A DNA stretch of 64,000 bases from Poriferisodalis sp965208555 (GTDB lineage: Bacteria > Actinomycetota > Acidimicrobiia > Acidimicrobiales > Poriferisodalaceae). The number at the start of each line of letters is the position of its first letter. Positions within the stretch are counted from its first letter, which is position 1. Of the stretch, positions 42,176-49,218 are shown in pieces. A program made the position numbers and the translations under genes. Location of the stretch: the NCBI RefSeq assembly GCF_965208555.1, contig NZ_OZ242342.1, forward strand, positions 2,976,001-3,040,000, in the 5' to 3' direction. Under the pieces are notes generated by a model. The model searched no databases. It saw only the letters and a program-made list of their open reading frames with translations, and had not been told where the DNA came from.

Positions 42176-44929
42176 TTAGACGAGGGGGTCATCAGGCTCA
42201 CCTCCGAGCGGGTCGATTCGTTCCCCGGAGGACGCCTCAGGCCGGTCGGCCGGTGCGGCGCTCAATGGGTCCATGTCTCGACCCGAGTCCAAGCCGGGTT
42301 GCTGCGGCGGCTCACCTTCGTTGCCGGGTTCGCCGTCTTCTTCGCGCGGCTGCACCTCGGTGCCCGCCGTGAGAAACCTGCTGCGGACGCAGGCGCTGGC
42401 AGCAGCTTGGGCGGCTCGTTCGACGCCGTCCCCGGCATTAGACGGGTCCCGTGCCAGATCCCAGATCACCAACCGGGAATCTTCCCCGTGCTTCACGATG
42501 GCCCAGCCGTCACGCAACTCGGTGCCTACGATGCCGCGGTTCCGCCTCCTGCCCTTCGCGGCCAAGCACACCCCCTGCGAAGTCGTCGCTGTGATGCGGG
42601 GCCGGCTGCCGAGCAGCGCAGTCAGCCATTCCGTCCGCAGCCTCACCGGTCCGACCGAGGCGTGCGTCCTTCGTTGCGTAAGGGCGTGCGCAAGCGTCAT
42701 CTGCTCGGGCCCCGGCGTGACAGCTTGACCGTCGGTCCGGACGAGCTCATCGCCGTCGAGCCTGACTTGCGCGACGAGCGTCTGACTGTTCCCAAGTGCC
42801 CGCCATCGACGCACTCGGGCCGCAGAGTGCACTCGCAGCCCTAATCCGAACATCGCGATGGTCAAGAGCAGCAACACAAACCATGCCCGCGTGTCGCTGG
42901 TGCTCGAGACTCGGATCTCGATGCCCGATGCCTGCCCGGTGCGCGGCATCGGGGAATACCGCCGACTCGCCTCGTCGCCGTAGCCTTGCGCTTCGGCTGT
43001 CTCAAGCAATGCCTCGGCATCGATGACACGTGCGGTGAAGTGGAACACAAAGTCTGCGACTAGGTCGTCGCTTGCCTCGACCTCGACGGGGATCGGAGGG
43101 CAACCGACGACGCCGTCAGGTGCTCCGGCGGGCACGTCGCAGCGCCACGATGCAATACCGCTGAGTTCGAGAGAGCGGCCATCCGCTGCAGTAGCTTCAA
43201 CCCGAACCAACTCCAGGCGGCCATCGCGCGAGCCGGCCCCTGCGTCGACGGTGAAGGATCCGGCCGGTGTCAACCACCGCTCATCGTTGGGGGTGACGTC
43301 GGCGACGAATGGATGAGGGGAATCGTCACCCCATCCGCTGGCCCCGGTGACTTCAATTGGCAGCGATTCTGTCGCCATGGGCACATTCCAAGGAATCGAC
43401 TCCCCGCCCCAGTCCACGTTCTGAACGAGCTGCGCCTGAACGAGAACCATCCCGCGCGTCTCGCCAAGGTGACCGACCATGCCGGGCACCTCCATGAGCT
43501 CGCTGGCGATGTCGGAGGCCGACCAGCGCAGATCTTCCATGACCGTGTATCCGTCGGTTCGGCCGACCCTCAGGCGGTCCAGATTGGTCTCGGGTGCGTC
43601 CACGCTGAGTTCGACGTGGCCCTGGAACGGACCATGCTCGGTTATCACCTCGCCACGCAATTCGTCCCGCTCGTAGAAGGCCCGTAACTCGGGAAGGCCT
43701 TCTTCTTCAATGCGCGGCGGGCTGACTCGCGCTAGCAATCGCTCCGGGCCGCGGAAGATCACCTTCCACTCACCCTCCCACCCGGCGACAGGCGACGAGC
43801 CCAAGCTGCCGACTGAAGCCTGGGCGGCCTGGTGTGCTCTGACCTTGCGCCAATTGAACGTCGGCGCATGCGTGAGCAGGAATGTGGGGCGGTGCAGTAG
43901 TTCGGCCTCGGCGAATATCTCAGGAAAGTCGACCTTGCTGGGATCGCTGCCGGGTCGCTGGATGAGGATTTCGATGCTGTCAGGCTCGTCAAGATCTCGC
44001 AGGTGAATGAACAGGTCGAATGACTGGGTCTGAATGTCGATCTGGAACGCGTATTCGCAAGTTGGGCTCCCGTCAGAGCTGCTCACTCCTACGCAAGGCT
44101 CGGGTGGAGCAGGTTGCTCGATGGATTCGAATGCGTCGTCGACGACTGTCTCGCTGAGCGAGTCTGCGAGCAGGCCGGCCTCGGACACGTCGACGATCTC
44201 GCCTATCAGGGGGTGAGCACATGGCCGCGAGCTCCTGCCGTACAGCCTCCGCAGGGTCTCGGGGACACCCTTTCCGGGTGAGGAGAGATGAACGGCTGTG
44301 ACCTCGACCTTGGCCTCGCTCAGGCGGGCCGCAGCGCCATTGGCCGCGCACAGTTCATCGATCTGGCCGGATTCTTCGTCGGTCAGGACGGACTTGACCG
44401 ATGGGTCGGTGTGGTGCGCGCCATCGGTAAACCAGAAGATGCGTTTGCATTCGGACTGCGGTTCGTTGACGAAGCGCTGCAGGGCACCCGACAAGGCTTC
44501 GCGGTAGTCGGTATTGCCACCGTCGACGCGCGTCGCGACATCTTCGACGCTTGCAGCAAGGCGCTGTGCCGCGGCGGAGTCAGCAGTCGCGGTCAAGCGC
44601 ACCCAGGGACTCTCGCCGTAGTCGCTCGCGAAGCTGTCAGCGGCGACGAAGAGCCGTACCTCGCCGTACCTCGGCTGCCTCAGCAGTCTTTGGAGATCGC
44701 TGAGCGCAGCCAGGCCACCGTCGCGTCGGCGCGCGTTCGGGTCGGTCTCCTTGAGACTGCCGCTGATGTCGAAGAGCATCAGCAGGCGAACCGCGTCAGT
44801 GGCATCGCACACAGCCGGCACCTGTGCTTGTGCCTGTGCGTGGCGCGGAGCGCTGGTGAGCGTGAGGGCACTCGCGAGCAGGAGGGCAGCAAGAACGCTG
44901 GCCGTAAGGCAGCCCCAACGGCGGCTCAC
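42176..44929 (-). CDS. Membrane-anchored vWA-domain protein
   Basis: 917 residues from GTG 44929, chosen because it overlaps the upstream stop (GTGA) and then encodes a signal peptide (SVLAALLLASALTLTSAPRH). A vWA domain follows with MIDAS DISGS (LLMLFDISGSLKETDP), later TDYREAL and FWFTDGAHH. The middle ~450 residues are beta-rich and probably outside the cell. A membrane helix lies at ~682-700 (AWFVLLLLTIAMFGLGLRVH), and the ~215-residue cytoplasmic tail ends with three Asp-Pro-Leu motifs (887, 906, 914). vWA domains bind metal and protein ligands, so it could sense the surface and signal inward to the tubulin-like protein. Confidence 0.82.
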   Translation of the reverse strand: MSRRWGCLTASVLAALLLASALTLTSAPRHAQAQAQVPAVCDATDAVRLLMLFDISGSLKETDPNARRRDGGLAALSDLQRLLRQPRYGEVRLFVAADSFASDYGESPWVRLTATADSAAAQRLAASVEDVATRVDGGNTDYREALSGALQRFVNEPQSECKRIFWFTDGAHHTDPSVKSVLTDEESGQIDELCAANGAAARLSEAKVEVTAVHLSSPGKGVPETLRRLYGRSSRPCAHPLIGEIVDVSEAGLLADSLSETVVDDAFESIEQPAPPEPCVGVSSSDGSPTCEYAFQIDIQTQSFDLFIHLRDLDEPDSIEILIQRPGSDPSKVDFPEIFAEAELLHRPTFLLTHAPTFNWRKVRAHQAAQASVGSLGSSPVAGWEGEWKVIFRGPERLLARVSPPRIEEEGLPELRAFYERDELRGEVITEHGPFQGHVELSVDAPETNLDRLRVGRTDGYTVMEDLRWSASDIASELMEVPGMVGHLGETRGMVLVQAQLVQNVDWGGESIPWNVPMATESLPIEVTGASGWGDDSPHPFVADVTPNDERWLTPAGSFTVDAGAGSRDGRLELVRVEATAADGRSLELSGIASWRCDVPAGAPDGVVGCPPIPVEVEASDDLVADFVFHFTARVIDAEALLETAEAQGYGDEASRRYSPMPRTGQASGIEIRVSSTSDTRAWFVLLLLTIAMFGLGLRVHSAARVRRWRALGNSQTLVAQVRLDGDELVRTDGQAVTPGPEQMTLAHALTQRRTHASVGPVRLRTEWLTALLGSRPRITATTSQGVCLAAKGRRRNRGIVGTELRDGWAIVKHGEDSRLVIWDLARDPSNAGDGVERAAQAAASACVRSRFLTAGTEVQPREEDGEPGNEGEPPQQPGLDSGRDMDPLSAAPADRPEASSGERIDPLGGEPDDPLV

Positions 44930-45411
44930 AGCGCGAGCACCTGAGCCAGGCTCCACGCTGCCCACACCGCGCCCGCGAGTGCGATGAGTCGTACGGCGAT
45001 CCAACTTGGCACGCGGTGCCCGCCGCCGACGAGGTGAGACTCGACCCGCTTGGCGGTGTACAGGATCCATGTGCCGGCGTAGAACAGAAGAGCCAGAACG
45101 AAGCACACGGCGTTGGCCGCGCGGCTGGTGCCAGACGAGGCCGAACTGATGGCGGCGCCCACGGAAGCCAGTGCGAGGAGGGCTGCGAGAGCAAAGCGAG
45201 CCCGGCTTGAGCGTCGACCCTGTGGGTCTCGCGAGGCAGACGGGCCTCTCGACTCGCTCAGCGGGTCGGCGTTGTCCCAGTCCCGGGATGATGTCGTCGC
45301 CGAGCGTCCGGCGGCGGTGCCGGGTTGCGACTGACTCCACGAGTCATCGCTGAAGGGATCGCTATTCACGTCCAACTCATGGCATACATCGCCATTCGTG
45401 CATATTTGCAC
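44926..45411 (-). CDS. Small three-helix membrane protein, first gene of the tubulin/vWA operon
   Basis: 161 residues from GTG 45411, or 147 from GTG 45369, which may be the true start because a palindrome covers 45398-45411. The N-terminal ~70 residues are polar and hold SDPFSDDSW and ADPLSESRG motifs. Three membrane helices follow: ARFALAALLALASVGAAISS, NAVCFVLALLFYAGTWILYT and WIAVRLIALAGAVWAAWSLA. Its stop overlaps the vWA start by GTGA. I recognise no family. The position and shared DPF/DPL motifs suggest a membrane partner of the vWA and tubulin-like proteins. Confidence 0.7.
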   Translation of the reverse strand: MQICTNGDVCHELDVNSDPFSDDSWSQSQPGTAAGRSATTSSRDWDNADPLSESRGPSASRDPQGRRSSRARFALAALLALASVGAAISSASSGTSRAANAVCFVLALLFYAGTWILYTAKRVESHLVGGGHRVPSWIAVRLIALAGAVWAAWSLAQVLAL

Positions 45412-45430
45412 ATGTCTGTGACAAACATAT
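45398..45430 (-). promoter_or_regulatory. Palindromic AT-rich site before the tubulin/vWA operon
   Basis: GTGCATATTTGCAC at 45398-45411 is a near-perfect palindrome (arms GTGCA/TGCAC), followed by TGTCTGTGACA (arms TGTC/GACA) and CATATG. It sits in the only larger AT-rich gap (45412-45562) of this strand, so it is a good candidate promoter/operator for the four-gene operon. Confidence 0.5.
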
Positions 45431-45562
45431 GGGAAAGAGAAGACCGCTCAGAGGCGTACGGAATGGCACACTGACATCTGGCGCCTGGCATTCAGGCCGC
45501 AATTGGTTCAGGCAATGCCGCAGGTCACAGCGCGTGACGGACTGTTCGCCTCTCCGACGCCT

Positions 45563-46189
45563 CTATTGATCTGCAATCGTGCGGAGGGTGATGGACACGC
45601 GTCGCTGGCGTGGCACCCTGTGGTCATCCCATATGTCGCTACGTCGCTTGGCGATGCCGTGACGCCACTTCGAGCGCGCGTCGCCGTGCAGGAGGACGAG
45701 GCTGCGAGGCTCGAGACGCTGCACATGACTCTCGCCGGTCTGATCACGGCAGAAATCCATGTTGGTCGCTGAGCCCAGACTGACCGTCGCGATGACAGGG
45801 CCGAAGCAGTCCCGGTCGACGTGGGGAGCGATTCCTTGCCCAGGCAAGTATTCGTTGATGATCGCCTGTTCGAACGGGTGTGCAGCGCGGAGCTGCTGTC
45901 TTGCTTCGCTCGAGGCGGTCTCGTGAACTTTGTGGGCCAGACGGTCTAGCCACTCAGGCAGCGGTCCTATGCAAGCCGATTCATCCAGGTTGCGGCTTGA
46001 GTAGTCGTACTTGTATCCGAAATGCAGCACCCGTCGGGAGATGTCGGCGAGCCATTCGGCGCCGTCAATCCTCGCGAGAATCTCAAGAAGATCGCTCTCC
46101 TCCGCAGGCTGCAAGAAGTCGGGGTAATACTCCAGACCGTCAGGCGCGGTGACGGCCTCCTCATCCAGCGCAAAGAGTCGCATGCTCAT
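45563..46189 (-). CDS. AlkB-family 2-oxoglutarate/Fe(II) dioxygenase (ALKBH8-like)
   Basis: 208 residues from ATG 46189, which overlaps the methyltransferase stop as ATGA. Iron ligands His123 and Asp125 in GIAPHVDRD, and His177 in WRHGI. The 2-oxoglutarate-binding Arg residues are in RRVSITLR (about 196-203). RRVLHFGYKYDY (52-63) closely resembles the N-terminal nucleotide-recognition lid of eukaryotic ALKBH8-type proteins. AlkB enzymes remove alkyl groups from, or hydroxylate, nucleic acid bases. With the adjacent methyltransferase, a tRNA or DNA base modification role is plausible. Downstream is the tubulin operon on the same strand. Confidence 0.88.
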   Translation of the reverse strand: MSMRLFALDEEAVTAPDGLEYYPDFLQPAEESDLLEILARIDGAEWLADISRRVLHFGYKYDYSSRNLDESACIGPLPEWLDRLAHKVHETASSEARQQLRAAHPFEQAIINEYLPGQGIAPHVDRDCFGPVIATVSLGSATNMDFCRDQTGESHVQRLEPRSLVLLHGDARSKWRHGIAKRRSDIWDDHRVPRQRRVSITLRTIADQ

Positions 46190-46998
46190 GACCGCAGGAC
46201 CCAATGCTCCGCCTGCACCTGCCAGTTTCGGTCTTGCCAGTCCCAACCCACGCGCCCGTCACTGCCGTCCATGCTCGGATATCGTCTCTGAACCTTGACC
46301 CTAACGGGCTTGGTCTTTGGTGTGATGCCAGCTCGTTTGAGCATTGCGCCGAGTTCAGGGAACTTGTCACCGCTGAGGTTGGCAGCCGTCGTGTAGATCA
46401 GCTCCACTGCTCGGTCAGCCGCATCGACGGCTTCCTTGATGACTGACACCCACTGTTCGAGGTGATCAGTGGTCACCGCATCTTGGTGAGCTACGTAGCT
46501 GAATGCGAAGAGCATTCGGTGGCCGTCGTTGGGGTCGAGATCATCGAGCGTTGGGACGTACCTGGCCGATCTGAATCCCTTGGCGACATGACCGAGGATG
46601 CGCTCTCCGAGTGCCCGCATCATCAGGTTCGGATCGAATGCCACATATTCGATTCGTCGTTGTCGAGCATTGCCGAGGGCTTCTTGCAAGGCCACTGCAA
46701 CTGTCGCTGCGCCAGCGCCGATATCGACCACCAGCAGCCGCTCTCCCTTGACTGGCGGGGCGTGACCCGAGTCCTTGTACGCCTCGTTGAAGACCTCTCG
46801 AAAGACATCTGCGTGGCCTCGCTGGTAGCGACGAGTGTCGTGTACCGCGAAGGCATCGGGTGCTTCTGGCTCCAGTCGCCCCCGTCGGCTGTTAGAGGCG
46901 GCAGCGGCTCGCTGCTCTTCTGAGATCGAGTTCCACTGTGAGCTAATGACGGTGTCGAATGCTCCGTCGTACGCCGCGTCGCGGCCCATGTCTGACAC
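46186..46998 (-). CDS. SAM-dependent methyltransferase
   Basis: 270 residues from GTG 46998, chosen for GAGAGG about 7 bases upstream; an ATG three codons on is an alternative. Motif I reads LLVVDIGAGAATVAVALQEA (about 86-105), a Rossmann methyltransferase SAM site, followed by YVAFDPNLMMRALGER and LFAFSYVAHQDAV. The C-terminus is basic (KTKPVRVKVQRRYPS), which would suit nucleic acid binding. The substrate is not known. The stop overlaps the AlkB start, so the two are almost certainly made together. Divergent from the HNH lipoprotein. Confidence 0.75.
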   Translation of the reverse strand: MSDMGRDAAYDGAFDTVISSQWNSISEEQRAAAASNSRRGRLEPEAPDAFAVHDTRRYQRGHADVFREVFNEAYKDSGHAPPVKGERLLVVDIGAGAATVAVALQEALGNARQRRIEYVAFDPNLMMRALGERILGHVAKGFRSARYVPTLDDLDPNDGHRMLFAFSYVAHQDAVTTDHLEQWVSVIKEAVDAADRAVELIYTTAANLSGDKFPELGAMLKRAGITPKTKPVRVKVQRRYPSMDGSDGRVGWDWQDRNWQVQAEHWVLRS

Positions 46999-47157
46999 AC
47001 CGCGTCCTCTCGAACACTCGGCGAACCCCACGTGACAGCCCCTCTGACCTGCCAGCGAGGCGACACACAATTCTGCCCAGAACATGTGGAAATACACACA
47101 TTGATCAGGCGGCGTGGCGACGCGGAATCTGAGACCGGTGTCCTAACTTGTTCGGGA

Positions 47158-48183
47158 GTGGCACGCCGAATGATGCGCTGCGGTACGCCGCGACCCCGAC
47201 GCCCGCGGTGCATTTCGATGCTCGCACTCGCAGTCTTGCTCGGTGCTTGCGATGCCACCGAGGATTCGCAGGCCTTCTTGCCGACCGCTCACCAAGTCAC
47301 CGCAGGCGCGAACTCGAGTCCAGCGGAGCCGAGTGGACGCGCAACCAGCAGCCTCCTCCCCGACAGCATTCCTTTGACAGACAGAGGCATCGCTGCCGAA
47401 CGCGACCCGCAGGTCGCGCAGCCGGATGAGACGTCAACTCACCTGCAACGTGACCAAACGGACGGCGCAGTTGCTCCCGACGATGAGACGGCCGAGCGTC
47501 AGATCGGCGACAGCGGCGACGACAGCCGCGGTGCTGCTCCGGACGATGTCGGTGCTGCAGCGCTGCCGCAAGTGACGTTTCCGGAAGCCAGCGTTCGCGA
47601 CCCCGAGACCGAAGCGGCGGACCTCGAGCGCCGTCGCAGCGTCATCGGGCTGTTCGAGCGGCTGCGCGTTGCGGCAGAGCATCGTTCCGGCTACGACCGG
47701 GACGCGCTGTTCAACGGGTGGCTCTACAGCGGCGGCCTGTCCACCCGGGAGCGGGTGCTGCGCGACGAGCGGCGCAGCGACGGCAACTGGCTTTCGGTCT
47801 ATGACTCCGCAGTCGTCACGGAAGCGGCAGAGCTCGATATCGATCATCTCGTGCCGCTGGCGGAAGCGTGGGAATCCGGCGGGCACTTGTGGACTGCGGC
47901 AACGTGGGCCCGGTTCGCCAACGACCTCGGCGATCCACGGTCGCTCATCGCGGTCAGCGCATCGACAAATCGCAGCAAGGGAGCGCGTGACCCTGCCGAA
48001 TGGTGGCCGCCGGACGCCGGCTATCGCTGCCAATACGCAGCCGACTGGATCGCCGTCAAGACTCGCTGGGACCTGGCTGTCGATCTAGCCGAGCGCAGTG
48101 CGCTCGAGTCGCGGATCGAGCAGTGTGCGGCAGGTCAGTTTGAGTTCGACCTGCCGCAATTCGCCGTAGACGCCAGCGAATGA
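47158..48183 (+). CDS. HNH (DUF1524-type) nuclease-domain lipoprotein
   Basis: 341 residues from GTG 47158; an ATG at 47170 is an alternative. Signal ISMLALAVLLGAC with lipobox Cys31. An acidic, low-complexity linker (about 32-165) follows. The C-terminal ~180 residues form a DUF1524-like HNH domain: ELDIDHLVPLAEAWESGG, AVSASTNRSKGARDPAEWWP, and YAADWIAVKTRWDLAVD. The DxDH histidine and the Asn of NRSKG are likely catalytic. If active, the nuclease is outside the membrane; such exported HNH proteins are common in actinobacteria. Divergent from the methyltransferase across a ~160-base gap. Confidence 0.75.
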   Translation: MARRMMRCGTPRPRRPRCISMLALAVLLGACDATEDSQAFLPTAHQVTAGANSSPAEPSGRATSSLLPDSIPLTDRGIAAERDPQVAQPDETSTHLQRDQTDGAVAPDDETAERQIGDSGDDSRGAAPDDVGAAALPQVTFPEASVRDPETEAADLERRRSVIGLFERLRVAAEHRSGYDRDALFNGWLYSGGLSTRERVLRDERRSDGNWLSVYDSAVVTEAAELDIDHLVPLAEAWESGGHLWTAATWARFANDLGDPRSLIAVSASTNRSKGARDPAEWWPPDAGYRCQYAADWIAVKTRWDLAVDLAERSALESRIEQCAAGQFEFDLPQFAVDASE

Positions 48184-48234
48184 CGAGCGCGCCGCATGGC
48201 TCTGTTGAGCGCACGAGCGCTTCGTCGAGCCGGG

Positions 48235-48504
48235 TCACCGCCAGTCGGCCGGCACGGGGACCTCGCGCAGGTAGCCGTCGGCGTCGAGGTGACGATCGCC
48301 GCCGCTTGCCCATTCGTCGATGGCAGCCCTGATGTCGGTCTGGGTGACTGCCGGGTCCTCGCGGCGCAGGCGGGCCTCGATCATCCGCTCGGCGCTCTCG
48401 AAGAGGTCGAAGACGGTGATGTCCCGGCTCGCGTCACGCTCGACGCTCCCAAGATACGGCAAGCGCCCCAGCGGCCCAATCAACGAGTTGCTTGGGGATC
48501 GCAT
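48235..48504 (-). CDS. Third gene of a toxin-antitoxin operon, unknown function
   Basis: 89 residues. The ATG directly follows the RelE-like stop (TGAATG), so it is translationally coupled. SAERMIEARLRREDPAVTQT then DIRAAIDEWASGGDR has a helical, charged pattern I have seen in small actinobacterial proteins near nucleotidyltransferase or toxin loci, without a named function. It may be an accessory to the toxin pair. The first ~20 residues are less convincing, so the start could be internal. Confidence 0.5.
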   Translation of the reverse strand: MRSPSNSLIGPLGRLPYLGSVERDASRDITVFDLFESAERMIEARLRREDPAVTQTDIRAAIDEWASGGDRHLDADGYLREVPVPADWR

Positions 48505-48789
48505 TCAAGAACCTGCCGGTCGGTAGGCGTCGCTGCGATGGGAGATGCGCAAGACCTCGACGATCCGATCTGTGTCGTCAATGCGATAGACGACGCGGTA
48601 GGTGCCTCGTCGGGCGCTCCACAGCCCTTCGAGTTCGTCTCGCAGCGGCACGCCGATGTGCCGCGGAGCCTCGAGCAGCGGTCCGGTGATCAACTCGATG
48701 ACGGCGGCGGCGACGGCCTCTGGCAGCTTGTTGGCGAGCGCTGCTGCTGCTGGTCCTGCGACGACGAGGTCGTAGGGCGCTGTGCTCAT
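48505..48789 (-). CDS. RelE/ParE-family toxin
   Basis: 94 residues. YDLVVAGPAAAALANKLPEA, then RDELEGLWSARRGTYRVVYR and IDDTDRIVEVLRISHRSDAY is the RelE fold: the RGTYRVVYRI strand and the C-terminal ISHRSDAY are family hallmarks. RelE toxins cleave mRNA on the ribosome. Its ATG start overlaps the antitoxin stop by 4 bases. Confidence 0.88.
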   Translation of the reverse strand: MSTAPYDLVVAGPAAAALANKLPEAVAAAVIELITGPLLEAPRHIGVPLRDELEGLWSARRGTYRVVYRIDDTDRIVEVLRISHRSDAYRPAGS

Positions 48790-49055
48790 CCGTCGCGGAG
48801 AGCCCGGACCGCCTCCACCCCGCGAACGACATCTCCTACGGCGATGGCGTGCTGGGCTGCCGCGAGTTCGCGCAGTGCCTCGCTGTCGGTCAGGATCGCG
48901 AGCGTTTCCTCCAGCGATTCAAGATCCTGAGGGCTCATGAGCACCGCTGCAGGCGATCCGTTGCGAGTGATGACGACTCGCTCGTGCTGGCTGTGCACAC
49001 GCTCCACGAAGTCAGAGAATTGATCCCTCACGGTACGCAGCGATTCGGTCGACAT
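48786..49055 (-). CDS. Phd/YefM-family antitoxin
   Basis: 89 residues from ATG 49055 (STESLRTVRDQFSDFVERVH). The N-terminal Phd/YefM DNA-binding fold includes ERVVITRNGSPAAVLMSP, the family signature, and the C-terminal helices (LAAAQHAIAVGDVVRGVEA) would bind the toxin. A CACAATTGTG palindrome sits at the start codon edge, suited to autoregulation. First gene of a three-gene operon with the RelE-like toxin. Confidence 0.85.
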   Translation of the reverse strand: MSTESLRTVRDQFSDFVERVHSQHERVVITRNGSPAAVLMSPQDLESLEETLAILTDSEALRELAAAQHAIAVGDVVRGVEAVRALRDG

Positions 49056-49058
49056 GGC

Positions 49059-49068
49059 CACAATTGTG
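49059..49068 (-). promoter_or_regulatory. CACAATTGTG palindrome at the antitoxin start
   Basis: A perfect 10-bp palindrome 4 bases upstream of the Phd-like ATG. Phd/YefM antitoxins bind short palindromes in their own promoters, so this is the likely autoregulatory operator. Confidence 0.55.
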
Positions 49069-49218
49069 CCACGGACTGATGGAGATCGTGCACACAGTTC
49101 CGGCTCCCGGCGTCGAAGACCCTGACCGTCGGCGGGGCACGGCACAATGAGGGTGTGAGTCTTCCCGTGTTCGGCCGGGCAGCGGCCGGACGCCGCTGCG
49201 AGAAGCTTGGCTAGGACC

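Noticed and set aside
44930..45340. N-terminal extension of the vWA protein
   Set aside because: The longer frame overlaps the small membrane protein gene in another frame, is Arg-rich noise, and precedes a clear GTG start followed by a signal peptide.
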